From a virus, in the IMG/VR virus record IMGVR_UViG_3300014720_000001, positions 62,001-126,000 of that record: a stretch of 64,000 nucleotides of DNA; one strand, 5' to 3'. Every line of letters begins with the position of its first letter. Position 1 is the stretch's first letter. The notes below the pieces were generated by a model. The model was not told the origin of the DNA. It made no database searches and worked only from the letters and a program-made list of their open reading frames with translations. Both the position numbers and the translations under genes were made by a program. Below are positions 25,049 to 33,060 of the stretch, one piece after another.

Positions 25049-25746
25049 GTTTCAGGCTTGCGCCATCCCCGGTGTGATTTGATGCGCCCGGCGTTGACGC
25101 TACGCATATGGCAGTCGCTGAGCCCGTTGTGGCGGCAGAAGTCTTTGAGGTTGTGGATAATAACTAAATCGCCGTCCGGGTTGAGAAAATTGTACGTCTT
25201 GGAGTACTTCTCGCGGATCACTTCTCGGCCGCGTTGGCGCAGCTCTTCCATGCGTTTTTCAGGAATACCGTGCACGCCTGTTTTCAGCTCTAATGATTTG
25301 CTGCCCCCAATACTCGCCCACATTTGCCGGGTTTCAATGTCCATGCCCGCAAAGCCCGAGCCGCTGTCGTGCGAGCGCTGGCAGGCTAACTTGCGCTGTT
25401 CGGGCGTGAGTAAAAACCGACCGCCTGCGTTACGGTTGAGGCAGAGTTCAGGGCCCAAGTGTTCCGTGTTGGCGTGCGCGTCTTTGATCAGCGTAATTTC
25501 AGCCTTGGACAATTCTGTCGCGGCTTTCTTGGATTCCCGGCGATATTCCGCGCGCAAAACCACCTTGAGTGCGTCGGCCTGATACTCGGCGTGCTCCGGA
25601 TCGTTGTAGTGCGCGAATGTAACAGGCGAACCGAAATACTGGTGGTCATCTGCCGGCGCTTTGTCGGCGATGCGCGAGCCGTAATAGAACTTGTACCCCA
25701 GCGACGGGTACAGGATCACGTACAGATAGTACCAGCGTTTACGCAT
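25042..25746 (-). CDS. GIY-YIG-type homing endonuclease candidate
   Basis: 234 residues. The N-terminus YYLYVILYPSLGYKFYYGSR matches the GIY...YIG core, with Y and G-S-R conserved, followed by a YFGS segment. The C-terminus HNLKDFCRHNGLSDCHMRSVNAGR...SHRGWRK resembles a NUMOD-type DNA-binding helix common in phage homing endonucleases. No intron is evident, so a free-standing mobile endonuclease is likely. A tight hairpin ends immediately before the ATG with no Shine-Dalgarno, suggesting translational restraint. Confidence 0.75.
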   Translation of the reverse strand: MRKRWYYLYVILYPSLGYKFYYGSRIADKAPADDHQYFGSPVTFAHYNDPEHAEYQADALKVVLRAEYRRESKKAATELSKAEITLIKDAHANTEHLGPELCLNRNAGGRFLLTPEQRKLACQRSHDSGSGFAGMDIETRQMWASIGGSKSLELKTGVHGIPEKRMEELRQRGREVIREKYSKTYNFLNPDGDLVIIHNLKDFCRHNGLSDCHMRSVNAGRIKSHRGWRKPETC

Positions 25747-25748
25747 AC

Positions 25749-25794
25749 ACTGAATCCGTTCAGTGCTGGTTTTCAGCCAAATCCGTTTGGCTGC
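25749..25794 (-). promoter_or_regulatory. Two tandem hairpins before the GIY-YIG start codon
   Basis: On the minus strand GCCAAA-CGGA-TTTGGC (about 25792-25777) and CACTGAA-CGGA-TTCAGTG (about 25766-25749) share the same CGGA loop. The second stem ends two to three bases before the ATG at 25746, where a ribosome binding site would be expected. This resembles the hairpins that block translation of some phage homing endonuclease genes (established for T4), but function here is inferred. Confidence 0.55.
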
Positions 25795-25819
25795 CGGTAA
25801 CTTATGTCACCAGTCTGCG

Positions 25820-26032
25820 TTATTGTAACAATTTACGCGCGATGATCGGAACCGTGGTGTACACAAGAATGACAGCCACGAGCCATAGAATAGACAAAAC
25901 AACGCGCCGAATGCGCATGTTTGTGTGCCAGTACCGCGCCCGAATCTCGTCCGGGTCGTGCAGCTGTAAACAACGCGCATTATGCTCAATGCGCTCTTCA
26001 ACCGTTCGAAAGACGGGCGGCTCCCAAGGCAT
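25820..26032 (-). CDS. Small single-span membrane protein
   Basis: 70 residues, ATG at 26032. A charged soluble N-terminus (TVEERIEHNARCLQLHDPDEIRARYWHT) is followed by a C-terminal membrane span (about 44-66, VVLSILWLVAVILVYTTVPII). Overlaps the end of the next upstream gene by 35 bases in another frame; a competing 64-residue frame at 25807-26001 has a less plausible composition. Confidence 0.6.
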   Translation of the reverse strand: MPWEPPVFRTVEERIEHNARCLQLHDPDEIRARYWHTNMRIRRVVLSILWLVAVILVYTTVPIIARKLLQ

Positions 26033-26237
26033 GCTCCAACTCCTTGATGCGGGCCTGCAGCAGCGCCATCTGTCGCTTGGTCTCGCTGTGCGCCGTCGCG
26101 GCCTGCTCGGTCATGTACACAACCAGCGTATTTAACCGGTCCAGCTCATCGGCGGCTTCGTCTAGCGCGCGCCGGTTGACCAGTCCGGACATCGTGCGCA
26201 GCGCAAAACTCATATGGTGTCGCATGTCTTCACTCAT
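25998..26237 (-). CDS. Small coiled-coil protein
   Basis: 79 residues, almost entirely helical with heptad character (LDEAADELDRLNTLVVYMTEQ, TKRQMALLQARIKELEHALGAA). ATG at 26237 overlaps the dCMP deaminase stop by four bases. No Cys or membrane segment. Unknown function. Confidence 0.68.
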   Translation of the reverse strand: MSEDMRHHMSFALRTMSGLVNRRALDEAADELDRLNTLVVYMTEQAATAHSETKRQMALLQARIKELEHALGAARLSNG

Positions 26238-26731
26238 ACTTCGATGTGCTTTCCGTCACGGAGTACAAACGTGCCCAGCTTTTCTTCCAACCGATAAAAC
26301 TCAACACCAGCCTCACGAAACATCTCATCGCCCCGGTCGCAGCTTTCTTGCCACGCGCCGTGCGCCGGTGGAAACGCCAGCCCGATGACTTTAGTAATCC
26401 CGACGCAAATGATCGCCCGCGCACAATCGGCGCAGGCAAACCACGGGCAGTACAGCGTCGCGCGCTTGAGCAGTAAACCCTGCTGCGCCGCCGAATAAAT
26501 AACATTGCGCTCGGCGTGTTCGATGTAGCTGTACTTCTTGGGGCGCTCTAGCCGCTCATCGCTCAGCTGCACATAGGGTGGAAACCGGTTAGCGGCCGCG
26601 ACGATCAGGCCGTCTTCTGTGCGCAAGACAGCGCCGTTGTGCGTGCGCGTGTCATGCGAGTCAGTCTTGGCCACGTGGCAGGCCAGCCGAAGATAAAACC
26701 GCGCAGTTGAAAGTTCGTCAGCCATAGTCAT
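26234..26731 (-). CDS. Deoxycytidylate (dCMP) deaminase-like enzyme
   Basis: 165 residues (ATG at 26731; a second ATG at 26725 is possible). Zinc-dependent deaminase motifs: H72-A-E74 in EHAERNVIYSAA and C100-x-x-C103 in CPWFACADCARAI, with the proton-shuttle Glu in place. Family members convert dCMP to dUMP to feed dTMP synthesis; this suits a phage that also carries thymidine kinase. The usual PCxxC is extended here to P-W-F-A-C-A-D-C. No obvious ribosome binding site; the start follows a T-run ending an RNA-like region. Confidence 0.85.
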   Translation of the reverse strand: MTMADELSTARFYLRLACHVAKTDSHDTRTHNGAVLRTEDGLIVAAANRFPPYVQLSDERLERPKKYSYIEHAERNVIYSAAQQGLLLKRATLYCPWFACADCARAIICVGITKVIGLAFPPAHGAWQESCDRGDEMFREAGVEFYRLEEKLGTFVLRDGKHIEV

Positions 26732-26739
26732 AAAAACGG

Positions 26740-26984
26740 GTTGGATACTGGCAGCAGAACCGCTCGTGTTCCGCTTGTGCTCGTGTAACGTTGGGGCGAA
26801 GGAGGCGCTTGGAAACGTTTGAAACCCAGCAACCAGTATCCGGCACCACGGCTAACCAAGTGTGGTGCAAACACCGGGAGGACGACCGGTGTTCTGCGGC
26901 GTCACGTCCGGGCTGGCGCAGAACGGACGGGAGTGATCCGTTCGCAGCGCATTCCGGCCACCATGCCGCAACTCTCCCGCATGT
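26740..26984 (-). ncRNA. Putative structured non-coding RNA
   Basis: 245 bases without a convincing gene. Minus-strand pairings seen by eye: CATGC/GCATG near the 5' side, GAACGG/CCGTTC flanked by GCGC (about 26947-26915), AACACCGG/CCGGTGTT, GCACCAC/GTGGTGC, and a longer-range GGATACTGG/CCAGTATCC (26832-26824 with 26759-26751), followed by CGTTTTTAT. A G-U pair extends one helix only on the minus strand. No known RNA class recognised; it may be a small RNA or a structured leader of the deaminase gene. Confidence 0.5.
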
Positions 26985-27527
26985 TCAACTCCGTGGATCC
27001 ATGTTGTTTAACTTCCGCGCTTGCCGCAGATCGACGTCAGCCAGAATGCGCTGGATGTGCCGGGCGTCCTCGAAGCTGTCTTGCAGATGATCTTCGTAGA
27101 ACACTTCGAGATACGCCGCGGCGACCTTGTCATCGAGCGACTTAAGCTGTTCAAGCCGCTTGGCGTAGTTCGTGACGACTTGGCGTTCCAGCGTGTGCGC
27201 CTCGATTAAGATATCTTCAACGCGCGTGTACGTGGGGAACGGATGCCCGCCAGCGCAGGGCTGAACGAAGTCAAAACCGTACAGGCAGTCCAGAAACTGC
27301 TGCACGTGGTTTAGCTCGCTCTTCGCAGCCTCGGTCAGGAACTCTTTGTATTCCTCGGCGTGCAGGCCCGTGACCGCGCTGGCGTGATAGAGATAGAACT
27401 GCAGATGCGTCCATTCGTTCTGCAGATCTTCGTTAATTAGCGTGACAAACTCGGCCAGCGTGTATTTCCCCGGCTCGCCTTCTGGTCCGGGTTCGCCGCT
27501 GTGACTCGTTACTCCCTCGTGGGACAT
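26985..27527 (-). CDS. Ferritin-like diiron four-helix protein
   Basis: 180 residues. After a Gly/Pro-rich N-terminus, four helices carry a ferritin/bacterioferritin-type iron site: E38 (INEDLQNEWTHLQFY), E71-x-x-H74 (AAKSELNHVQQFL), E114 (HTLERQVVTNY) and E153-x-x-x-H157 (FEDARHIQRI). The spacing matches the paired ExxH half-sites of the ferritin-like superfamily. The family stores iron or carries out redox chemistry; in a phage it could protect against iron-driven damage. The Pro/Gly N-terminus (GEPGPEGEPG) is an unusual addition. Confidence 0.82.
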   Translation of the reverse strand: MSHEGVTSHSGEPGPEGEPGKYTLAEFVTLINEDLQNEWTHLQFYLYHASAVTGLHAEEYKEFLTEAAKSELNHVQQFLDCLYGFDFVQPCAGGHPFPTYTRVEDILIEAHTLERQVVTNYAKRLEQLKSLDDKVAAAYLEVFYEDHLQDSFEDARHIQRILADVDLRQARKLNNMDPRS

Positions 27528-27544
27528 AGCTACCGCTCCTTCAG

Positions 27545-27832
27545 TTACGGGACAAACTTAAACTGCGCCGCGCCAAACACAAGTTCAGCGCGACCAAATA
27601 GATTGTTACCGGCTGCCATTCTCGGTTCGCCGGGTTTAAACGCTTCGATGGCGACGTCCAGCGCCATTTCAATGTGCGGCGGAATGTGCACGTGTGTGGG
27701 TCCGACGCAATGGTCTTCGCCGTGTCGTAGCGGCTCTGACAAGTACCGCATGTGGGCGTAGTTGCACATCTGGTACACCGCCCAGCACGCTTCTTTGAAG
27801 TCTGTAGCCAAGACAGTTACTTCTTCGGACAC
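27545..27832 (-). CDS. Small hypothetical protein
   Basis: 95 residues, soluble, His-rich centre (RHGEDHCVGPTHVHIPPHIE) that could bind metal. The start overlaps the methyltransferase stop by 16 bases and it lies 17 bases before the ferritin-like gene. No family recognised; possible metal link with the neighbour is speculation. Confidence 0.68.
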   Translation of the reverse strand: MSEEVTVLATDFKEACWAVYQMCNYAHMRYLSEPLRHGEDHCVGPTHVHIPPHIEMALDVAIEAFKPGEPRMAAGNNLFGRAELVFGAAQFKFVP

Positions 27833-28356
27833 AGCAACTGCTCCTTCAGGTAGGCTGCAAGGCGTTGGGCCTGCGGCGTTTCTTCGCGAATGATCTGCTC
27901 GTAACAGACCGCGCCGTACTGCCGAAAGATCTGCACGTTATTGACGAACCAGCCCATATGGTAACCAGCCCGCATAAAGTTGACCAGATGATTTGTGGTT
28001 TCTTCGTCATACACATAGTTTTGGCAACCGAACTTATGCGCCCAGTATTCCTTGGGCTGGCAGTTAATGTGCCCGTGTCCGCCCTGTCCCGGAAGCGCCG
28101 CGCTAAAGATAATCGTGGGCGCTGTCTGAACTAACTTTTGCACAAACGCATCGGCCAGTTCCGGGTTAATGTGCTCGGCAACTTCGAGGCACAGGCAAAT
28201 ATCATAACCCCGGCACATGTCGAACTGCGGGTCGAACACGCTGAATTTATCGTGCGGGCATGCCGGGTCAGGGTCGATGCCGTCTACGATAAAGCCGGCG
28301 TCACGAAGGGCGTCGACGTAAATCCCGGGGCCGCAGCCGACATCTATGACACGCAT
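27817..28356 (-). CDS. SAM-dependent methyltransferase (class I)
   Basis: 179 residues. Motif I MRVIDVGCGPGIYVDALRDAG (1-21), motif II acidic loop VDGIDPDP, and a later strand ICLCLEVAEHINPE, as in Methyltransf_11/23-type enzymes. The segment FSAALPGQGGHGHINCQPKEYW is characteristic of a small-molecule or glycan-type methyltransferase group common in viruses. The start codon is immediately at motif I, so the usual N-terminal cap is missing. Substrate unknown. Confidence 0.85.
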   Translation of the reverse strand: MRVIDVGCGPGIYVDALRDAGFIVDGIDPDPACPHDKFSVFDPQFDMCRGYDICLCLEVAEHINPELADAFVQKLVQTAPTIIFSAALPGQGGHGHINCQPKEYWAHKFGCQNYVYDEETTNHLVNFMRAGYHMGWFVNNVQIFRQYGAVCYEQIIREETPQAQRLAAYLKEQLLCPKK

Positions 28357-28976
28357 GTTGCAGTCAGCGCCTCTCTAATTTGCTGCGCTTCTTCAAGCAA
28401 TAAATGAAAATCAGCGGCTGTTTGTGGTGGGGCAAACATACGGCCGTATTTTACGTTCCAACAATTCTCTTTGAAACAATACAAGTTGTGTGGGTTGTTT
28501 GGTTCTTCACGTTCGCCTTTGTATCCATAAAACGAAAACGCAACGAATAAATCTTTCGGCAGGGCCCCGCAAATGTACATTTTAGAAAAGTCTTCAAGCA
28601 CGCGACCGAAAAAAAACCAGTCACAGTCAGGTAATGCGCCCGATTTACGTTTGTCTGCGACAGAACCTAAAAAATTCAATTTTGGTTGTGACGTACACGT
28701 TTTTGCTTTGAATTCTGTGCGTCGCGTAAGTGGATGCACGCGATCACAGTCGTATATCTCGCGGCCAGTGCTTAGTCGCCAAATTTCGCGGCCGTAATAC
28801 TCGTCCATACCTACCTCAAAAAGCATTCCGTGCGGCGTGCTTTTACCGAGGGTAAATGAGTTGGGCAAATACGGTTCCCCGTGTATATCCTGACCTTTGG
28901 CTGCCAACTCTGCCGCCAGTTGTTTGGCGCGATTTTGAGCGGTTTGCGATGGAGTGACTTCGATAATCCGCGACAT
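28344..28976 (-). CDS. Hypothetical protein, possible PD-(D/E)XK-like fold
   Basis: 210 residues from the ATG at 28976 (AAGGAC eight bases upstream), downstream of a sigma70-like promoter. The segment YDCDRVHPLTRRTEFKAKT contains a D...ExK arrangement found in PD-(D/E)XK nucleases, followed by CDWFFFGRVLEDFSKMYICGALPKDLFVAF. This is suggestive only. AT content and codon use look higher in A/T than the neighbours, which may mark a recent acquisition. Overlaps the methyltransferase by 13 bases. Confidence 0.65.
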   Translation of the reverse strand: MSRIIEVTPSQTAQNRAKQLAAELAAKGQDIHGEPYLPNSFTLGKSTPHGMLFEVGMDEYYGREIWRLSTGREIYDCDRVHPLTRRTEFKAKTCTSQPKLNFLGSVADKRKSGALPDCDWFFFGRVLEDFSKMYICGALPKDLFVAFSFYGYKGEREEPNNPHNLYCFKENCWNVKYGRMFAPPQTAADFHLLLEEAQQIREALTATCVS

Positions 28977-29008
28977 GAATACGCGTCCTTTCACTTCGAG
29001 ATGGGCGA

Positions 29009-29037
29009 AGTGTAGCTCGTATATTCGCTGCGCGCAA
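29009..29037 (-). promoter_or_regulatory. Putative sigma70-type promoter
   Basis: Minus strand TTGCGC (29037-29032), 17 bases, TACACT (29014-29009), ending 33 bases before the ATG at 28976. Good spacing for a housekeeping promoter; unlike the 32-nt phage motif. Confidence 0.5.
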
Positions 29038-29044
29038 TCTGTCG

Positions 29045-29752
29045 TTACAGCTTTTTGAGCATGGCAGCGACGAGCGGATGGCGCACAACGTCACTGTGGG
29101 CAAACTGCACAACATCAATGCCCGAGATGCCCTTGAGTTTCGTCACCACTTCATTCATGGGTGGCGGCGAAATTGGCAAGTCCGTCTGCTGCGGATCACC
29201 CGTGACGATGATCTTTGCGTTCTGTCCTAAACGAGAGAGAAACAGCTTGAACTGCGTATACGTGGCGTTCTGGGCTTCGTCAAACACGCACACTGAATCA
29301 TTGAACGTCCGGCCGCGTAGATAACATAACGGCGCCAGCACCACGGCCCGATTCACAAACTCACGCTTGGGGCCGAACTTTCCCAAGAGCGTGTCCATAG
29401 CGTCGTACAGCGGCTGCATGTACGGATTGACCTTCTCGCCAAACGAGCCCGGGAGATAGCCAAGCTTTTCACCGGCATCGACAATGGGCCGGGTGAGCAC
29501 GATCGAGGTGGCGCGCTTAGCCAACACCTCATTGATAGCAAAAGCCATCGCCAGAAACGTCTTGCCCGAACCGGCCGAGCCGAGCAGGAACGTGATGTCG
29601 TTATCGTTTAATGTCTTCCACGCGCGGCGCTGAGTTTCCGTGCGCCATTCAATATCGCACGGCGTTAGCGGGGCTTTTGCTTTTTCCTGTTGTTCCTGTC
29701 GTTTTTTCGATTTCTTTTCGGCTCTCCGCACATTCCGTTGCTTGGGGGCCAT
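29045..29752 (-). CDS. phoH: PhoH-like P-loop ATPase
   Basis: 235 residues. Walker A GSAGSGKT (58-65), the family motif RPIVDAGEKLGYLPG (about 88-102), Walker B DEAQNAT (158-164) and TGDPQQTD (184-191). These define the PhoH family, an ATPase found in many phages, often linked to phosphate stress or RNA metabolism though its exact role is unsettled. The basic N-terminal tail (about 1-27) is rich in Lys/Gln. Length is typical for phage PhoH. Confidence 0.93.
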   Translation of the reverse strand: MAPKQRNVRRAEKKSKKRQEQQEKAKAPLTPCDIEWRTETQRRAWKTLNDNDITFLLGSAGSGKTFLAMAFAINEVLAKRATSIVLTRPIVDAGEKLGYLPGSFGEKVNPYMQPLYDAMDTLLGKFGPKREFVNRAVVLAPLCYLRGRTFNDSVCVFDEAQNATYTQFKLFLSRLGQNAKIIVTGDPQQTDLPISPPPMNEVVTKLKGISGIDVVQFAHSDVVRHPLVAAMLKKL

Positions 29753-29802
29753 AAAGTGTAGCCTTCCTTGAAGTAATGCGATCTCCGGGTTGTCTATTCA
29801 GC

Positions 29803-31632
29803 TCAGCGCGGCGCAATTGGCGAGCGGAACTGCACCGGTGATTGAAACTGCGGTTGGCCTGCGCCGTAGTACGCCGCCGCGCCAGCTACCGGAATAGCCG
29901 TAGCAGCGTGTTGCCCGGCGGCTTGCAGACCTTTACCGGCTAACTGCCCGACGCGCCCGGCACCACCAGCGGCGGCGCCAGCAAGCGTCCCGGTCGCACC
30001 AACAATATCTTTTGCGATCGATTTACCCGGCGCGTTAAGCATGTTTGCGCTGCCCCGCATAACCGCATCGCCACCGCGAGCCAGCGCGCCGCTCGCAGCG
30101 CCTAGTCCTTTACCGGCCGCAGTCACCGCGCCACGCGCTCCCGCAGCCAGCCCCCGCCCAACCATACCGCCAAACGCAGCTAAGTTAGGCGCGGATGTCT
30201 TCTCGTTCACACCGTAGTCTTGTTGAACGTTGCCCGCGCCAGTCGGCACCGGGCTATTAGCCTCGCGCTGCTTGTCGTCGATCGGCTTGCTGCTGCCGCG
30301 AGAGCTAGGCGTGCAGCTCATTTCCGTCTTGCCGCGGGGCGCACTGGAGACAGCTTTCTTTTCTTTCTTGGTTTTCTTCTTGCTGCCAACCGGTCGGCAC
30401 GAATCGTTGCTGTACGGCTTCTTGCCCGGCACGGCTTCGTAGCCTTCCCAACAGCGGGCGACCTTCATGCCGAACTCAAGCGCCGAGCCCTGTTTGACGC
30501 CAGTCACGCTAGCGTTCTGCAGCTGCGGCATGAGCTGTTCAATGATATTTTTGTTGTGGGTCAGAAAGTCGTACATTTGTCGCCCCTGTTCGCTGTTCAT
30601 GTTGGGATCACGGCCCATCAGCATCGTGGTACCAAACTCCGGGCTTAACTTACTGAGCGCGTTAATCTGGTCCATGGGGTTGCCGCCCTGTCCGCCGCCG
30701 ACCATGTTGTAAAGCGCATTGGCGCCTTGGCCAACCATGCGCCGCGGGCCGTCGCCAAACATGCCCGCCCCGGCCGCGCCCAGACCAGCAGCACCGAGAC
30801 CCAGCGCGCCCATCGCGCCGCCCAGACCGTAGTTGCCGCGGCCGCCCATGAACGCGCCGGCCAACGCCAGCGGAACACCAGCACCGATGGCGTAGCGCGC
30901 CTCCGTCGGCAGGCTGTTCCACATGCCCATCAAGCCGCCGTTGGCACCCGCAGCGTTGGGATTCGCCTCGCCGTGCTGCTGCGCCATCGCCTGCGTTGAC
31001 GCCTGCTGATTTTCAATCGCCTGCGCGGTGGGTTCAGCCGCACCGCCGCCCACAAGACCAGTGGCGCGACCAGCGCCATACATCGCGCCGGCACCAGTGG
31101 CCACGTTCAACGGATTGAGCTTGTCGCCAACCGGGCTCGTGCCAAACATGCGGCCAGCTTCCGTCTGCACGGGACGCACAACGCGGTCGCCGAGTTTGCC
31201 GCCGGTAGCCGCAGCACGACCGGGGCCGTTCATGGCATACCGTGCAGCGTCATCAGCGTAATTCAGACCGTGGCGCACAGCGTCTTGCGAAACTTGGCCG
31301 ACGCTCCCAACAAACTTCGCGCCCTGTACCGCCTTGTTTGCGACTGCTTGCCCGGCACCGCTGATGCGATTTCCTACCGCGTCGTCAACTTTGTTAAAGC
31401 CTTTTGCGACCGCAGCGCCGACGGGTTTGGCGCGGTCTGCCACGGCGGTAACAACCGGCTTGGCGCGTTCAACACCCTTGGACACGAGGCTTTTTGCAGC
31501 CGGCAGCGCGCGATTCGCGGCGTAGCGGGCAACATTACCAACCATGTTTTTTACGCCGTCTGCTACGCCGGCGTCTTTTTCCATGTCAGCGTTAGCAGCG
31601 AGAAACGCGCCAAAACGTTGTGCGTCATTCAT
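29803..31632 (-). CDS. Large glycine/alanine-rich putative internal virion protein
   Basis: 609 residues. Long Ala/Gly-rich helical regions (about 25-200 and 500-580) with a hydrophobic core (about 245-295, GAGVPLALAGAFMGGRGNYG and repeats of GLGAAG). Residues about 385-440 hold a distinct module: ALEFGMKVARCWEGYEAVPGK followed by PYSNDSC and a Lys-rich run; a CWxGYxxVPG motif recurs, from memory, in unrelated proteins of large viruses. The C-terminus has QFQSPVQFRSPIAPR, like the RSPVDFNF end of 31783-32364. Probably a packaged or ejected protein (inference). Confidence 0.78.
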   Translation of the reverse strand: MNDAQRFGAFLAANADMEKDAGVADGVKNMVGNVARYAANRALPAAKSLVSKGVERAKPVVTAVADRAKPVGAAVAKGFNKVDDAVGNRISGAGQAVANKAVQGAKFVGSVGQVSQDAVRHGLNYADDAARYAMNGPGRAAATGGKLGDRVVRPVQTEAGRMFGTSPVGDKLNPLNVATGAGAMYGAGRATGLVGGGAAEPTAQAIENQQASTQAMAQQHGEANPNAAGANGGLMGMWNSLPTEARYAIGAGVPLALAGAFMGGRGNYGLGGAMGALGLGAAGLGAAGAGMFGDGPRRMVGQGANALYNMVGGGQGGNPMDQINALSKLSPEFGTTMLMGRDPNMNSEQGRQMYDFLTHNKNIIEQLMPQLQNASVTGVKQGSALEFGMKVARCWEGYEAVPGKKPYSNDSCRPVGSKKKTKKEKKAVSSAPRGKTEMSCTPSSRGSSKPIDDKQREANSPVPTGAGNVQQDYGVNEKTSAPNLAAFGGMVGRGLAAGARGAVTAAGKGLGAASGALARGGDAVMRGSANMLNAPGKSIAKDIVGATGTLAGAAAGGAGRVGQLAGKGLQAAGQHAATAIPVAGAAAYYGAGQPQFQSPVQFRSPIAPR

Positions 31633-31786
31633 GATCGTTGGTTCCTACTGAAGATTGTTCAGATTGTTCTTGCGGATATTCACACCTGCCGCCTTCGCAA
31701 CAGGTTTCTAGAATGATGCGGCAAAACGGACAGACCAGTTTGCCGCGGATCTCAACTGGCGGACTTTCGCACAGCGGACAGATCAC
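31625..31786 (-). CDS. Small zinc-ribbon protein
   Basis: 53 residues from a GTG at 31786 that overlaps the upstream TGA (GTGA), with GGAG upstream. Sequence starts MICPLCESPPVEIRGKLVCPFCRIIL and contains two CxxC knuckles plus a CCEGGRC segment, a typical four-Cys zinc ribbon. The stop overlaps the start of the next gene by eight bases. Small ribbons of this type often bind nucleic acid or act as adaptors; no specific role assigned. Confidence 0.68.
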   Translation of the reverse strand: MICPLCESPPVEIRGKLVCPFCRIILETCCEGGRCEYPQEQSEQSSVGTNDHE

Positions 31787-32364
31787 CACTCAAACTCCAC
31801 TGGATTGCGTGTCTGATAGTCGAAGTTAAAATCGACGGGCGAGCGAAACTTTACACCGGGCAGCGGCAGCTTCGGCGCCACTGTAGCCGTGCCGCCGAGC
31901 AGCCCGGCTGCCGCAAGCGTCGGTACGCCGTACGGTGTATCGGCCAGCCGCGACAGCCCGCGACCGCCAGCTTGCAACGCCCGGCCGGCATAATCTGTTA
32001 CGTGACCAGCGCCTCGCGCGGCGCGACCAGCAGCCCGGCCGCCATACCCGAGCGCCGACATCAGGTCGCCATAAAAGCCTGTGCTCTTGGCGCCGTGGTC
32101 GATCACGTTCTTGCCGCCCTTCATTGCTTCGCGGCCCAACCCCTTGGCGAGCCCGGCAGCACCACTGGTAGCTTGCCCCACACCTTCCGCTGCGCCGCCA
32201 AAGCCGCGCACAATGTGTTTCGCGCCCTGATTAATCGTCTTGGCGCCGCTGGCAATTCCGCGGCCCGCAGCACCGAGCCGCGCGAAGATAGAACCGAGGT
32301 TAATACTGGGCGCGGCAGATTTTTCTAGCTGCCCGACGGTATATCCAAACTCAAACGGCGTCAT
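31783..32364 (-). CDS. Glycine/alanine-rich protein with FEFGYTVG N-terminal tag
   Basis: 193 residues. Begins MTPFEFGYTVGQLEKSA, part of a short tag shared with 32387-33043 and 33971-34798, then a long Ala/Gly/Arg helical region and a hydrophobic segment (about 150-165, VPTLAAAGLLGGTATVAP), ending in FRSPVDFNFDYQTRNPVEFEW. Likely a virion protein of the same class as the 609-residue neighbour. No enzymatic motif. Confidence 0.76.
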   Translation of the reverse strand: MTPFEFGYTVGQLEKSAAPSINLGSIFARLGAAGRGIASGAKTINQGAKHIVRGFGGAAEGVGQATSGAAGLAKGLGREAMKGGKNVIDHGAKSTGFYGDLMSALGYGGRAAGRAARGAGHVTDYAGRALQAGGRGLSRLADTPYGVPTLAAAGLLGGTATVAPKLPLPGVKFRSPVDFNFDYQTRNPVEFEW

Positions 32365-32386
32365 TGGTAGCTCCTTTTGTTATGAA

Positions 32387-33043
32387 TTAAGGTGTGAACT
32401 GCTGCGATGCGATCTGCGCTGCGGTGTTTTGCGGCGGCGCAGAACTGGTGGTCATCGCCACGGTGTTAATCGGATTGCGAATCATGGCGTTCCCCAACGA
32501 CTTCAGCGGTGTCATCGGAATCGACAGGCCGCCCTCGCCAAGACCGGCGCGAAGTCCCGGAATCGGAACTTGTTTCCAGCTGGTTTGCATCAGCGGAATG
32601 TGTTTCTGAATCCCCTGCGACATGGCGGTGTTCAGCTGGGTCGCGCCGCGGTTTGCGGCAAGCATGCCGCGCGCGGCTTGTGTACCCGCGGCGCCTGTTG
32701 CCTGCAGACCTTTACCAACAGCCTGCGCCACGCGGCCGCCGCCCATGAGCGCTTTGCCGCCCCGCATCAGACCTTTCGCTGCGCCGCCGAGCAAACCCGC
32801 GCCCGGAATCAAACCCAGCGCCATCATGCCGGCCGAACCCAGCGAGCCGAGCACGTTACCTTGGCTCACATTGTGCATTAAGTCTTGCCCGGCCTGTACC
32901 GAGCTGAGCCCGGGAACAAAGTAACCGACGGTGCGGGCGAGCTGATTGTCTTGGTTCAGCGGGTTAAAACCACCCAAACTCGGCCCGAGCGCGCGTTTCT
33001 CAGTGGCTGCTCCAACACAATAACCAAACTCGTACGGCTGCAT
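32387..33043 (-). CDS. Glycine/alanine-rich protein with YEFGYCVG N-terminal tag
   Basis: 218 residues. Begins MQPYEFGYCVGAATEKRAL, matching the tag seen in neighbouring genes, then a Gly-rich hydrophobic segment (about 68-90, GSAGMMALGLIPGAGLLGGAA) and repeated short motifs (GKGLQATGAAGTQAARG). Soluble C-terminal part with SIPMTPLKS. Probable virion component; no family recognised. Confidence 0.75.
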   Translation of the reverse strand: MQPYEFGYCVGAATEKRALGPSLGGFNPLNQDNQLARTVGYFVPGLSSVQAGQDLMHNVSQGNVLGSLGSAGMMALGLIPGAGLLGGAAKGLMRGGKALMGGGRVAQAVGKGLQATGAAGTQAARGMLAANRGATQLNTAMSQGIQKHIPLMQTSWKQVPIPGLRAGLGEGGLSIPMTPLKSLGNAMIRNPINTVAMTTSSAPPQNTAAQIASQQFTP

Positions 33044-33060
33044 GATCCACTCCTACAATG

